A DNA stretch of 64,000 nt from a virus (IMGVR_UViG_3300042863_002243:84939-148938), one strand, 5' to 3'. Shown: positions 7,799-16,532, counted from the first letter of the stretch. The notes: a model not told the origin generated them from the sequence alone. Made by a program: numbers and translations.

Positions 7799-9832
7799 AT
7801 GTCTGGAATAAAATATTTAGCCGATATCTACGAAAAAAAAGGAAAGGATTTTATAGAAAAACTTTTCAGCCAGGAACTTAGTGTTACTGAGAATCTTGAT
7901 GGATCATCTTTTTCTTTCGAAAAAGATTTTACTGGTGACAATATTTCTTTTTATAAAAAAGATCAGGAAAATCCTATAACTAAAGTTGATAGGATATTAA
8001 TGAGATACTACGATAAGCCTATAAATTATATAGATTCCCTTCCGGAGTCAGTAAAAGCTGAGATACCAAAAGGATGGAGATTTGGTATGGCTTATTTTCC
8101 TAATACAAAGCCAGTAAGAATTGAATATGAAAGACTTCCAAAAAATCATTTAATTCTAACACATATTCTTGTAAGGGACGAATTTGGCGAAACCACAAGA
8201 ACTATACAGGAGAAAGACGAACTAGATGAATGGGCAGATAAGCTCGGAGTAGAAAAAGCACCTATTATTTTCCAAGGAAAATTAAACGACGATCAGAAAA
8301 TGTCTATTATGGATTTTTTATCAACTCCATTAATGGATTTAAAAACACGTTTCAAGACTGAAAGTTTTTCTAAGTATCTAATATCTTTATTAAATCCAGA
8401 AATAATTAAGACCACTTTAGGTAAGGATTTACAAGGAGAGATAGACTCCTTGGTTTTTAGATTCGAGGAAGATGGTAAGGAAGATGTTGTTTTAGCTAAA
8501 ATGGTTGATCCAGTTTTTTATGAAATAACAAGAGATAGAAAAGTTACAAGGTCTTCTTACTTCCCTAGCGACATTTATTCTCTTTGTCTAATAGATATTA
8601 TGAATTTCATATTAGAAAGAGGTGTAGAGAGCTTTAGCGCAGAAGGAACTGAGCCTGAGGAGAGGTATATTAATTTTGTATTCTCCGTTTTTAAAACTTT
8701 TTCGTACGAAGAGGGAGAAAGATATATTGGTGCAGACTTTGATAAACCTGAGTATCTTAAATCTGAAAACTTTGACATTAATAAGGAACTAATAGTCGAT
8801 AAAGATGTTGTTGAGTATTTAGATAAAGATGAAGTTTATTGTGATATCCTCCAAATGGTATTAAATTCATTTAGAAAATTCAAAAGAAAACCTCATGGGT
8901 TTTTCACTGAGGGTCTAATAGAACAATTCAATCTTCTTGTTGAAGAGATAGCTGATTATATAAATGCTAAAAGAAAAGATAGGATAGAAGAATCTTTAGG
9001 AGTTCCCACATTTGTTTGGTTTAAAAAAACAGGAAGTAGATTTAAAATCACTGACGATGAATCTTTAGAAGATGAAATAGATTTAGATTCTATTATAGAA
9101 AATACAGTATTTAATGAGTCTGATCTATTATCCGAATCATTAAATGATATCAATGAAAAAGATGACGAATCTATTGAAGAATTAAAAAAATCCGAAGATG
9201 ACGCATCTGAGTTCTTTTCATTTAAAGATTTTAAAAAAGTGGTATCAACTCATAAAGAGAAAAAGAAAACAAAAATATTAAATGAGGAAAACCAAAAAGT
9301 TAATTTAATAATTGGTAAATTCCAGCCATTTAATAACGGACACCTTAAAATGTGTACAAGACTTAAAAAAGAAAATGACCTCCCCGTTTTTCTTTGTGTA
9401 GTTCATCCAGGAGGAGAAACTTCATCTAAAAAATACCCTTTTTCCGAAGAGGCTATTAAGAAGTCTATAGGATCTTTAACAGCAGAAAATGATAAATTAT
9501 TTGCTGGTTATAAAATAGTTCCTACTGATCTTTTAGAAGATGCTATTAAATCTATTGCAGAGAATGTAAATCCTATATCAGTTTGTATAGGAGAGAAAGA
9601 CTTCGAGAATATGGTTTTACAAAGAGACTGGGTTAGAAATAAATACGATCTTAATGGAAATGATATTGAAATATTTAAAACTCCATATTGGTCTAATAAT
9701 GAAGAGATAAGATCGTATATACAAAATACAGATTTCCAGAAATTCAAAAATAAAGTACCTAAATCTATTGCTGTTCTTTTTAATGAGTTTGTAAAGGAAA
9801 TTCAAGAATCTTCTAATGAAGATAATATATAA
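7799..9832 (+). CDS. two-domain protein: degenerate RNA-ligase-like N-terminus plus C-terminal nucleotidylyltransferase
   Basis: A 677-aa protein. Near the N terminus, TENLDGSSF (residues 30-38) looks like the K-x-D-G nucleotidyl-acceptor motif of RNA ligases but carries Asn at position 32 where the lysine should be. Later IDSLVFRF and VLAKMVDPVFYEI resemble ligase motifs IV and V. From residue 501 a separate domain has GKFQPFNNGH (505-515), a variant of the HxGH motif of NMN/cytidylyl transferases, and SNNEEIRSY near 632-640 in the place of the ISSTxxR motif. An acidic linker with SFKDF joins the two. The C-terminal domain probably transfers a nucleotide; the N-terminal one may be inactive. 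No family name is certain. Confidence 0.6.
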   Translation: MSGIKYLADIYEKKGKDFIEKLFSQELSVTENLDGSSFSFEKDFTGDNISFYKKDQENPITKVDRILMRYYDKPINYIDSLPESVKAEIPKGWRFGMAYFPNTKPVRIEYERLPKNHLILTHILVRDEFGETTRTIQEKDELDEWADKLGVEKAPIIFQGKLNDDQKMSIMDFLSTPLMDLKTRFKTESFSKYLISLLNPEIIKTTLGKDLQGEIDSLVFRFEEDGKEDVVLAKMVDPVFYEITRDRKVTRSSYFPSDIYSLCLIDIMNFILERGVESFSAEGTEPEERYINFVFSVFKTFSYEEGERYIGADFDKPEYLKSENFDINKELIVDKDVVEYLDKDEVYCDILQMVLNSFRKFKRKPHGFFTEGLIEQFNLLVEEIADYINAKRKDRIEESLGVPTFVWFKKTGSRFKITDDESLEDEIDLDSIIENTVFNESDLLSESLNDINEKDDESIEELKKSEDDASEFFSFKDFKKVVSTHKEKKKTKILNEENQKVNLIIGKFQPFNNGHLKMCTRLKKENDLPVFLCVVHPGGETSSKKYPFSEEAIKKSIGSLTAENDKLFAGYKIVPTDLLEDAIKSIAENVNPISVCIGEKDFENMVLQRDWVRNKYDLNGNDIEIFKTPYWSNNEEIRSYIQNTDFQKFKNKVPKSIAVLFNEFVKEIQESSNEDNI

Positions 9833-9841
9833 TTAAAAAAA

Positions 9842-10678
9842 ATGAAGAAGATATTAAGCTTTAAAGATTTTTCACTATACGAATATCAAAAATTTGACAA
9901 CTCACTATACAATAAAATTAACGAAGCTACATTTACGGACGAGGTGGAGAAAAGAAAATATGATCCGGTAGCTTTCAAAAAAATGAGGGCTGCAGTTTTC
10001 TTTCTAAACGCACAATATCCTTTCTTTGGAGGTCTTTTGTCTAGATTAATCATTAGAGAAAATAGAGGTATAAAAACAATGTGTACTGATGGAGTAAGTA
10101 TTCACTACAGCCCAGGATTTGTACATGAACATACTGATGATGAAATAATGTGGGTAATAGCCCATGAGGTTTTACATTGTGCTTTATTACATTTCCTAAG
10201 AATGCCAGGAAAGGATTCTAAAACAGTAAGTATATGGAATTATGCTACAGATTATGCTTTAAATCAGATGCTTACACCAGTCGATGAATCAAATCCAGGT
10301 AATCCTAAGCCTAGCGAAAAGAGAGGAGACTCTATAGGTAAAATGCCAAAGGGAGCATTATATCCTGGATGTGGAAGAGTTTCTTACGATAAAGAATTTG
10401 TTGGATTATCTGCTGATAGCATTTATGGTATTTTAATTAAAAATGGATTTCAACCAGATCCGGAAGATTCGCAAGCTGTTAATCCTCCACCACCTCCACC
10501 ACCACCAGCTCCTCCACAGATACCTGTAGTCGGAGATATTATATTCGACCCAGCTAGTGGTAACTACGGTGTGGTAAATAGCGTAGATGAAGATAATGAT
10601 TCAGTGGATTATGATCCTATACCAAAATCTAAGGTTCCTGAATATATTAGAAAAAAATACGAGCAAGACAATTTATAA
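9842..10678 (+). CDS. HExxH metallopeptidase-like protein (DUF2201 N-terminal type), tagged; module 1
   Basis: A 278-aa protein starting MKKILSFKDFSLYEY, a tag-like start, with a second possible cut site KINEA at residues 25-29. The zinc motif HEVLHCALLH lies at 108-117, in the context FVHEHTDDEIMWVIAHEVLH typical of the putative metallopeptidase domain usually fused to a VWA domain. After it come a WNYATDYALNQML segment, a run of Pro residues, and a small C-terminal domain. The VWA half is the next gene, 9 nt downstream, and a MoxR ATPase follows, so the three form one functional unit. A homologous set lies at 37.9-41.2 kb. Confidence 0.75.
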   Translation: MKKILSFKDFSLYEYQKFDNSLYNKINEATFTDEVEKRKYDPVAFKKMRAAVFFLNAQYPFFGGLLSRLIIRENRGIKTMCTDGVSIHYSPGFVHEHTDDEIMWVIAHEVLHCALLHFLRMPGKDSKTVSIWNYATDYALNQMLTPVDESNPGNPKPSEKRGDSIGKMPKGALYPGCGRVSYDKEFVGLSADSIYGILIKNGFQPDPEDSQAVNPPPPPPPPAPPQIPVVGDIIFDPASGNYGVVNSVDEDNDSVDYDPIPKSKVPEYIRKKYEQDNL

Positions 10679-10687
10679 AATCGTAAT

Positions 10688-11671
10688 ATGAAAACAACAA
10701 TAACCGGAATAAGAATCCAAGAAATGGATCCACCTGCAGGAACGGGAGGAACAGGACCAACTCCGCCACCACCACCTATTGGAGATCCTGAAAACGTTGA
10801 TAAATGGAAAGAAGATGAGGATGAGAAAAAAAGGGATCAAGATGGAAAACCAGAAGAAGAAGATGATGAGGATACTTTCGAAAGAGGCTTAACTGGAGGT
10901 GGAGGAACTTCTAATGTTGGGGGAGTATTACCAACAGGATCTCTAGGAGATCTTGGTGGAGATTCTGGATTAAATGGTGAAACATTAGGAGAAGAATGGG
11001 AGACATCATTAAAAAGATCAGAAAATGCTGGAAACGTACCTGCTTCTGTTAAAAGAGCATTAGATAAATTAAAAAGACCTGTTATTGATTGGAAATCTGA
11101 ACTTGAGAAATATATTGATGATGCAGTATCAAAAACTAAATATAAATTACCTGCTAGAAGATTTATTGGAGGCGGTGATGCTCAATACGGATATAAAAGA
11201 TATAAAGAGGACTTTGAGAACTTAGTGATTGCTATAGACACATCAGGATCTATAACTAGACCTATGATTGAGCAATTTCTTTCAGAGACAATGAAAATTA
11301 CAGAGGATTACGCTCCACAAAAAACAGTAATACTTTATTGTGATACCCAAGTTTATGCCCCAGATATTTTAGAACCAGGAGATACTCCAGATTTTAATAA
11401 GATTGCTGGAGGTGGGGGAACTAATTTTTGGCCTCCTTTTAAATGGGTGGAAAAAAACATACTTGACGTGGGTGAAACCCCAACGGTATTTATATACTTC
11501 ACTGATGGATTTGCAGAATTTCCTAAATCATCCGAATACGGAATAGATGGTTATGATGATAGATGTATTTGGGTATTCTTATCTTTTAATGGAGAGCCTT
11601 TTGGAAACGATCAACCTTTTGGTGAAAGAATAGATATCACACTGGCAAATAAAGAAGTGGAAACTATATAA
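10688..11671 (+). CDS. VWA-like protein (DUF2201 C-terminal type); module 1
   Basis: A 327-aa protein. The first 110 residues are a disordered Pro/Gly/acidic region; the remainder is a VWA-like domain with the metal-binding motif VIAIDTSGSI (D-x-S-x-S), a YCDTQVY strand, a GGGGTNFWPPF loop and FIYFTDGFAEFP. VWA proteins bind partners through a Mg-dependent site and typically work with MoxR ATPases. The N-terminal start MKTTITGIRIQEMDPP has an IQE but no clear tag. It lies between the peptidase-like gene and the ATPase. Confidence 0.75.
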   Translation: MKTTITGIRIQEMDPPAGTGGTGPTPPPPPIGDPENVDKWKEDEDEKKRDQDGKPEEEDDEDTFERGLTGGGGTSNVGGVLPTGSLGDLGGDSGLNGETLGEEWETSLKRSENAGNVPASVKRALDKLKRPVIDWKSELEKYIDDAVSKTKYKLPARRFIGGGDAQYGYKRYKEDFENLVIAIDTSGSITRPMIEQFLSETMKITEDYAPQKTVILYCDTQVYAPDILEPGDTPDFNKIAGGGGTNFWPPFKWVEKNILDVGETPTVFIYFTDGFAEFPKSSEYGIDGYDDRCIWVFLSFNGEPFGNDQPFGERIDITLANKEVETI

Positions 11672-11676
11672 AAATA

Positions 11677-11685
11677 GATATATAA
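11677..11685 (+). promoter_or_regulatory. late-type promoter motif GATATATAA
   Basis: Exact motif in the 38-nt gap before the MoxR ATPase gene, 33 nt before its ATG. It gives the ATPase a possible transcript independent of the two upstream genes. Confidence 0.6.
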
Positions 11686-11709
11686 GAAATAAAATAAGAA
11701 ATATTAAGG

Positions 11710-13299
11710 ATGAAAAAAATCTATAACTTTAAAGAATTCGTAAATGAATCTTACAATGTAGACGAAGGGGTATTATCTAATATCGGTAGCAAGATTTCAC
11801 AATGGGCTAAACAGCTTATGACCGCAGTAAGAAATGGCATTATTAGAATGATCTCATCTGGTCCTAAAAAGGGATTACCTGCTTATGTGTTATTTAATTC
11901 AGATGAAGGATCTATCTCAGATCAAGTTGAAAAATTCTATCGCGGAACACCTTATTATGATATGAACAATATCAATAATCCTTCCGTAGCAAACGAGGCA
12001 GTGATTCCTTTGGAATGGGATAGAGAGGATGATGTACCTAATTCACTTCCCGAAGAAATAGAATCAGATATTAGAAGAAGTCTTAAAGCTTGTTTATCCA
12101 TTGCAGATCAAATGGATGCCACAACTGATATGGACGAAAAAGCAAGATTACAAAGGGAATTAAGAAAAGTTAAACCATATTTTATTTATGGAGCACCTGG
12201 TATTGGTAAAACACAAATCATAGCTAAAATATGCGATGAGCTTGGGTTAAACCTATTGAATTGCGATGGATTAAGTGCAGAACCAGTAGACTTTGCTGGT
12301 GTACCTAAAGTGGTAGATATTGAAGCTCCATCAGCAGAAAATCCATTAGGTAGGGGGGTTACAAGATCTAACGTAAGTGCGGATATTTTACCATATGATA
12401 ACGGAAAAGGTGGAAAAGGGGGTATCTTATTTATTGATGAATTCAACCGTATGCCTGTTGAAGTACAAAAGATATTCTTATTATTAGCTCAGCAAAGAAG
12501 ACTTGGTGTTAATTATGACATGCCTAATAGATGGTATATCGTAGCAGCAGGAAATAGAAAAGTTGATGACCCTAAGGGTGGTATTGTTGAAATGGGATCT
12601 GCATTACAGGATAGATTTGAGATTGTCAATCTTATTACTAATCCAGCATCAATGAGAAAATATGTAGAGACTACTCCTGGATTATCTGATATATTCCTAC
12701 CAGAACTTCTTGATTTCTTAGATTTTGATGCTAGTTGGTTCCACATGAATGATCCAACTGCTAAGAAATTAAAATACCCTACTCCTAGAGCTTGGGAAGA
12801 TGCTTCTAGAGCAGTTAGAAGGGTTCTTCAAGAGTATGAACAAAAAGGAATATCAGAAGTGCCTCATAGCGTATTAGCAAGAGAATTTCAGAAGAACGTA
12901 GGTAGAGATGCTGCTGTAATGTTCTTAGATTTCTATAAGATAGCTCAGCAGATCCCAGTTAAAGAATTATCGCTTCCTTTTACTGATCCTGATAGAGCTC
13001 CTATTCCTAGTGAATACCAAGGAAAAACTAAAAAATCAGGTACTACTAATAGAACTGATTATGAGCACGCTTTATTCACTGCTGTAATTAGAAAAAGCAC
13101 GGAATTACCAAAATTAACAAGCACTGAGTCTTGTAACTTTTCAAAATGGTTAAGAAGAGTTAATGCACCAGAGATGGGAGCAATGGCAATCACATCATTC
13201 TTCCAAAAACATCCTCATTTATTAGAAGATTATGCAACTATGGAATGTTTAGGACCATTAGCTGATCAATGGGGAGCAGAAATTGGAGTTCAATTTTAA
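11710..13299 (+). CDS. MoxR-family AAA+ ATPase, tagged; module 1
   Basis: A 529-aa protein starting MKKIYNFKEFVNESYN, one of the clearest tags (candidate cut after VNE, residue 13). A helical segment (about 20-50) precedes SGPKKGLP, also found in the second ATPase. The AAA core starts near residue 155: Walker A GAPGIGKT at 161-168, Walker B ILFIDEFNR, sensor 1 VAAGNR, sensor 2 region YPTPRAWEDASR. MoxR ATPases remodel protein complexes together with VWA partners; the VWA gene is just upstream. About 32% of the length lies outside the AAA core. The tag suggests loading into the capsid. Confidence 0.85.
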   Translation: MKKIYNFKEFVNESYNVDEGVLSNIGSKISQWAKQLMTAVRNGIIRMISSGPKKGLPAYVLFNSDEGSISDQVEKFYRGTPYYDMNNINNPSVANEAVIPLEWDREDDVPNSLPEEIESDIRRSLKACLSIADQMDATTDMDEKARLQRELRKVKPYFIYGAPGIGKTQIIAKICDELGLNLLNCDGLSAEPVDFAGVPKVVDIEAPSAENPLGRGVTRSNVSADILPYDNGKGGKGGILFIDEFNRMPVEVQKIFLLLAQQRRLGVNYDMPNRWYIVAAGNRKVDDPKGGIVEMGSALQDRFEIVNLITNPASMRKYVETTPGLSDIFLPELLDFLDFDASWFHMNDPTAKKLKYPTPRAWEDASRAVRRVLQEYEQKGISEVPHSVLAREFQKNVGRDAAVMFLDFYKIAQQIPVKELSLPFTDPDRAPIPSEYQGKTKKSGTTNRTDYEHALFTAVIRKSTELPKLTSTESCNFSKWLRRVNAPEMGAMAITSFFQKHPHLLEDYATMECLGPLADQWGAEIGVQF

Positions 13300-13302
13300 T
13301 AG

Positions 13303-13575
13303 ATGAAAAAATTCAGTGAAATAATGGAAGGTCATACATCAAAGTATGACCTTTCTAATAGTAAGAGATTATTAGAAGAAGCCATGGAAAAAATAAACAT
13401 GGTTAGAGAGGAGTTTTCTAAATTAGAAGATGCTGATGTGACTGAGTTAGAAGAGGGATGGAATCTAATAGATAGATACTACGGTAATTTAACCAAGGGA
13501 CAAATATTCAAAAGAAGAAAGAAAGATCAATACATACCTAATACATCCGCTAAAATTCCGGAGAGAGGTTTTTAA
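13303..13575 (+). CDS. small hypothetical protein, possible tag
   Basis: A 90-aa helical protein beginning MKKFSEIMEGH, a shortened tag-like start with IME. The middle (residues 20-60) is likely coiled coil; the C-terminal 25 residues are basic. It starts 3 nt after the MoxR gene. A 12-bp stem-loop lies in its first codons (13326-13355). No family recognised. Confidence 0.55.
   Translation: MKKFSEIMEGHTSKYDLSNSKRLLEEAMEKINMVREEFSKLEDADVTELEEGWNLIDRYYGNLTKGQIFKRRKKDQYIPNTSAKIPERGF
13326..13355 (+). repeat. intragenic inverted repeat (RNA hairpin candidate)
   Basis: Arms AAGGTCATAC (13328-13337) and GTATGACCTT (13344-13353) are perfect complements, extended by a G-T and a G-C pair, with a 6-nt loop. 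It is not followed by a long T run, so it is more like an RNA-processing or attenuation hairpin than a terminator. Confidence 0.5.
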
Positions 13576-13579
13576 TTAA

Positions 13580-13588
13580 GATATATAG
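13580..13588 (+). promoter_or_regulatory. late-type promoter motif, start-proximal (GATATATAG)
   Basis: Only 12 nt before the ATG at 13592. If it works as a -10 box, transcription would begin at or next to the start codon. Confidence 0.5.
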
Positions 13589-13591
13589 AAT

Positions 13592-14125
13592 ATGAAACAC
13601 ATTAAATTATTTGAAAATTTCTTAAATGAAGATGGATACGGAAGAGACTTCTTTGTAAAAAAGAAAGACGGTAAACTTTCTCAATATTTTTTTAAGATTG
13701 AGGGAGAAGAGGAGGATCTAGGATTTGTAATAAATCTTGGTAAACTATCTAGAAATATCACCATAGAATCTGCAGAGAATAGTTATGCTGTTCTTTCCGT
13801 AGAGCCTATCAGAGAATCTGTGATGGATGATTTTTTAGTGAAAGATTCGGATTTTAAATCAAGAGAAGATGATCAATTCACATTGACTAAATCTGAATAT
13901 ATGAGATTCTATAAGATTGTTGGTGAATGTATAAAAGATTACTTACAATCTAATCCTAAGGTTTCTATTATTTATGATGAGGTACCTTTAAATCTTGATA
14001 TGGATTTTGAAGAGTATTCAGATAAAGTTAAATCTCTTATGGATGAATGGAGCTACGGTAAATGGAGCTCACAAGAGGGAGCAACAAAGAAAACATTAAT
14101 TTATTCTAGAAGAGACCATGATTAA
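13592..14125 (+). CDS. hypothetical protein with capsid-targeting-like tag
   Basis: A 177-aa protein starting MKHIKLFENFLNEDGYG, a strong tag with candidate cleavage after LNE (residue 13). The remainder is soluble, alternating beta strands with two helices (around 105-115 and 140-155), and no recognisable motif. Its stop overlaps the next gene (14118-14125). A start-proximal late-type motif lies 12 nt upstream. Confidence 0.6.
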   Translation: MKHIKLFENFLNEDGYGRDFFVKKKDGKLSQYFFKIEGEEEDLGFVINLGKLSRNITIESAENSYAVLSVEPIRESVMDDFLVKDSDFKSREDDQFTLTKSEYMRFYKIVGECIKDYLQSNPKVSIIYDEVPLNLDMDFEEYSDKVKSLMDEWSYGKWSSQEGATKKTLIYSRRDHD

Positions 14126-14435
14126 TAATATTCTTTCATATGATGAATTTATATTAGAATCTAGGATACCTATAGCTTGGGCTAAGCCTTCAGTAACAAC
14201 TACTAAGGTACTTTCATTCATAGGAGAGAAAGAAAAAGTAACCAAGAAAGAACTATTAGAATTCTTAGATAGTATACCAGAAGATGCTTCAGGTAAGAAA
14301 CCCAGTATGTCTTGGGTTAGAAATCAGAAGAAATATATCAAGTATAAAATACAAGAAGAAGATGCTAACCACTTTGAATTGACCGCTTTAGGCAAGAGAG
14401 TTTTAAAATCTTTCAGGATTAATGAAACAAAATGA
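14118..14435 (+). CDS. tagged small protein with possible winged-helix fold
   Basis: A 105-aa protein starting MINNILSYDEFILESR, tag-like with cut after ILE (residue 14). The rest (KEKVTKKELLEFLDSIPED, then SWVRNQKKYIKY, then FELTALGKRVLK) has the helix/strand order of a small winged-helix domain, but this is only a pattern impression. It overlaps the upstream gene by 8 nt. Confidence 0.5.
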   Translation: MINNILSYDEFILESRIPIAWAKPSVTTTKVLSFIGEKEKVTKKELLEFLDSIPEDASGKKPSMSWVRNQKKYIKYKIQEEDANHFELTALGKRVLKSFRINETK

Positions 14436-14469
14436 AATAATTAGGATACAATTATTAAAATAAACAATT

Positions 14470-14649
14470 ATGGAAAATTACGAAAAAATTAAAGAATTAG
14501 TAGAAAGCATGCAAAAAGACATGGAAGCTTTCTATGTAAAAGGTAACAAATCAGCAGGAACACGAGTTCGTACTGCTTGCCAAGACCTTAAAAAATTGGC
14601 TCAAGATCTAAGAGTAAATGTACAAGAAACTAAGAACACTAAAGCTTAA
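14470..14649 (+). CDS. histone H1-like protein, Hc1 family
   Basis: A 59-aa protein not long enough for many gene callers. Residues 1-59 closely follow the Bacteroidota Hc1/histone H1-like pattern: MENYEKIKELVESMQKD, then FYVKGNKSAGTRVR, then a DLKKLAQDLRV helix and a Lys-containing end. Such proteins bind and condense DNA. In a phage it may act on phage or host nucleoid structure. It is the best single hint that the host belongs to the Bacteroidota. The leader is A-rich without Shine-Dalgarno. Confidence 0.8.
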   Translation: MENYEKIKELVESMQKDMEAFYVKGNKSAGTRVRTACQDLKKLAQDLRVNVQETKNTKA

Positions 14650-14654
14650 TTAAA

Positions 14655-14885
14655 ATGGGATACTACATTTGTAAAGTTAGCTTTTTTAGTGGGGAAGTTT
14701 CTAAAAGTACAGGAAAAGCGAAAGCTTCTAGGTCTGAAATTTTAGTCGAAGCAGAAACAGTAACACATGCCGAAACTAGACTTCATGAACATTTAGCTGG
14801 AGACAATTCTACTGCTCATTTAGACTTTGAAGTTACTTCTGTTGCTCAATCTAAGATTGAGTCAGTGGTACATCTTAAAGGCTAA
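14655..14885 (+). CDS. DUF4494-like small protein
   Basis: A 76-aa protein starting 5 nt after the Hc1 gene. It shows YYICKVSFF, a Ser/Lys turn, SEILVEAETVTHAETRLHEHL and an end with a beta strand, the order seen in DUF4494 proteins of Bacteroidota and their phages. Function unknown. A hairpin terminator follows at once, so Hc1 and this gene end a transcription unit. Confidence 0.5.
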   Translation: MGYYICKVSFFSGEVSKSTGKAKASRSEILVEAETVTHAETRLHEHLAGDNSTAHLDFEVTSVAQSKIESVVHLKG

Positions 14886-14896
14886 AAAACACTTTT

Positions 14897-14935
14897 AACT
14901 CCTGATGGATATATAATCTATCAGGGGTTTTTTGT
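14897..14935 (+). terminator. intrinsic terminator with a late-type motif in the loop
   Basis: Stem from ACTCCTGAT (14897 on) to ATCAGGGGT, continued by inner pairs to a 5-nt ATATA loop, then a run of T. The loop and upper stem contain GATATATAAT. Confidence 0.8.
14908..14916 (+). promoter_or_regulatory. late-type motif inside the terminator hairpin
   Basis: GATATATAA lies in the terminator's upper stem and loop, 50 nt before the ATG at 14958. It may be a promoter for the next genes or a chance product of the stem sequence. Confidence 0.35.
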
Positions 14936-14957
14936 ATCCTCTGGTTTCAATAATTAT

Positions 14958-15131
14958 ATGAAGAAGAGAAAAACTACATCAGCAGAAACTAGCTCATATC
15001 TACCACCAGATTCACCAGTGAAGATACCGGTAGGAGATACGGGTTTTAATATGGTTAAGAAAAACTACAATAGGTTTATATGGACTTGGAATGAATATAT
15101 AGACAAGAAACCTAAAATTACAAAAAGTTAA
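14958..15131 (+). CDS. small hypothetical protein
   Basis: A 57-aa basic protein (starts MKKRKTTSAE, ends KPKITKS) with a Trp/Tyr-rich middle (RFIWTWNEYIDK). It lies between a terminator and the DUF3008-like gene, with only 2 nt to the latter. No family recognised; the tight spacing and A-rich leader support it as a gene. Confidence 0.5.
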   Translation: MKKRKTTSAETSSYLPPDSPVKIPVGDTGFNMVKKNYNRFIWTWNEYIDKKPKITKS

Positions 15132-15133
15132 TT

Positions 15134-15472
15134 ATGCCAGCAGTTTCTAAGACACAGCAAAGATTAATGGGACAGGCTTACGGAGTCAGAAAATTTATGG
15201 ATACTAACGGTAAAGATGGTATTGATCCCGATAGTATAAAATCTGCTTATAGACAAACTATTGTTGAGCTAGCAAGTAATATGAAGAAGAAATCTTTAAA
15301 GGATTTTGCTTCAACCAAACATAATAAATTACCAGAGGAAGTTGAAGAGGGAGAAATTCCTGCAATATATAATTATCTTAAACCTGAATCTAATAAACCA
15401 GGCAAAAAATCTAAATCTTCCAAGATGTCAAATCTTGCAGATTATAGAGAATTTATATCTAATAAAAAATAA
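15134..15472 (+). CDS. DUF3008-like protein with C-terminal tag-like peptide
   Basis: A 112-aa protein starting MPAVSKTQQRLMGQAYGVRK, the characteristic opening of DUF3008 proteins, which occur in many tailed phages; function unknown. The C terminus is NLADYREFISNKK, strikingly like the N-terminal tags elsewhere in this genome ([FY]-x-x-F-[IL]) but at the opposite end. The next gene also carries such an end. Confidence 0.6.
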   Translation: MPAVSKTQQRLMGQAYGVRKFMDTNGKDGIDPDSIKSAYRQTIVELASNMKKKSLKDFASTKHNKLPEEVEEGEIPAIYNYLKPESNKPGKKSKSSKMSNLADYREFISNKK

Positions 15473-15475
15473 AAT

Positions 15476-15949
15476 ATGGAAGAAGTAAACGAAGATTGTG
15501 GATGTGGTGGTACAACTGACAACATCAGAAGTTTTAATACTAATAGTACACCTAGATACTCTCAAGATCCTTTAGTTGGTAGAAGAGTTAGTCTAAGAGA
15601 CGGTAGAAGTGGATTAGTTGATGATTCGATTAGAAACAATACAGGAGAAGTAATAGGATATGTAATTGAAGGCGATAGAGGTAACTACAGAGTCTTTAAA
15701 GATAAAATAGTTGGTCCAATGGAAGAAAGTGGAGGTGCAATGGCATCTTTATCTAGTACACCAGGAATGGGAGATGTGATTCCCCCTGGACCAGGAAGAA
15801 CAGGATCTGGTGATCAATTCCCTTCATTAACTGTGGGAACACCTGCAGCTGGAAAGAAAAAGAAAAAGAAAGATTCTAATAAGAATCCTCTTGATTCATC
15901 TGTGATGGATTATAAAAGCTTTCTTACTAATTCAAAAAAGAATCAATAA
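15476..15949 (+). CDS. hypothetical protein with C-terminal tag-like peptide
   Basis: A 157-aa protein: Cys-rich start (EDCGCGG), a small beta domain (about 30-80, GRRVSLRDGRSGLVDD, then YRVFKDKIV), then a Gly/Pro/Ser linker with a KKKKKK block. It ends VMDYKSFLTNSKKNQ, again resembling the tag at the C terminus. Starts 3 nt after the previous stop. No family recognised. Confidence 0.55.
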   Translation: MEEVNEDCGCGGTTDNIRSFNTNSTPRYSQDPLVGRRVSLRDGRSGLVDDSIRNNTGEVIGYVIEGDRGNYRVFKDKIVGPMEESGGAMASLSSTPGMGDVIPPGPGRTGSGDQFPSLTVGTPAAGKKKKKKDSNKNPLDSSVMDYKSFLTNSKKNQ

Positions 15950-15950
15950 G

Positions 15951-16532
15951 ATGAATCATATACGATCATTTAGAAGTCTTTTTGAAGGAGTAAGTGCAGT
16001 AACAACTAATTGGTATATTGTAGATAACGAAGCTTCTTTTGATAAGATAAAAGGTAATGGATATATGCTTTTTAGCCAGGTAGGCATAATGACTATCGTT
16101 TATGTTAAACCTAAAGTAGAGGAAGAAGCTAGATTGGATTTTTATTTTGATAAAGCAAAATCACCAGATAAGAAAAGCATTTGTGTTTGTAAGATAATAG
16201 CTAATGACGGTAAAGTTAGGAGCTCTAAAAATTTTGATGATGTAACTACAGATAATGTTTGGGACATAACAGCTACGTTTTTTGATTATTGTGATTTAGA
16301 GAAGTCTGAAAAATCAATTAGAGATAAATTCATGATGGGATATTCTAAGACAATAAAGGATATCTTTAAAGGTGATACAGAAAGAATACCCGGATCATTT
16401 AAAACATATTTGAATTATATGAAAGAATGGGCAAAGAAATCTATAGAGGGTGTTTCTTTAGATAAGAATGAAGATAATTACGATTTCCGAGAGATGATTA
16501 AAGAATTTATTGCTTTCTTTAAAAAATCATAA
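15951..16532 (+). CDS. hypothetical protein with capsid-targeting-like tag
   Basis: A 193-aa protein starting MNHIRSFRSLFEGVS, a shorter version of the tag with LFE before Gly. The body has several beta strands followed by a helical end; no recognisable motif. It begins 1 nt after the previous stop and its 3' end overlaps the convergent minus-strand gene by 6 nt. Confidence 0.55.
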   Translation: MNHIRSFRSLFEGVSAVTTNWYIVDNEASFDKIKGNGYMLFSQVGIMTIVYVKPKVEEEARLDFYFDKAKSPDKKSICVCKIIANDGKVRSSKNFDDVTTDNVWDITATFFDYCDLEKSEKSIRDKFMMGYSKTIKDIFKGDTERIPGSFKTYLNYMKEWAKKSIEGVSLDKNEDNYDFREMIKEFIAFFKKS

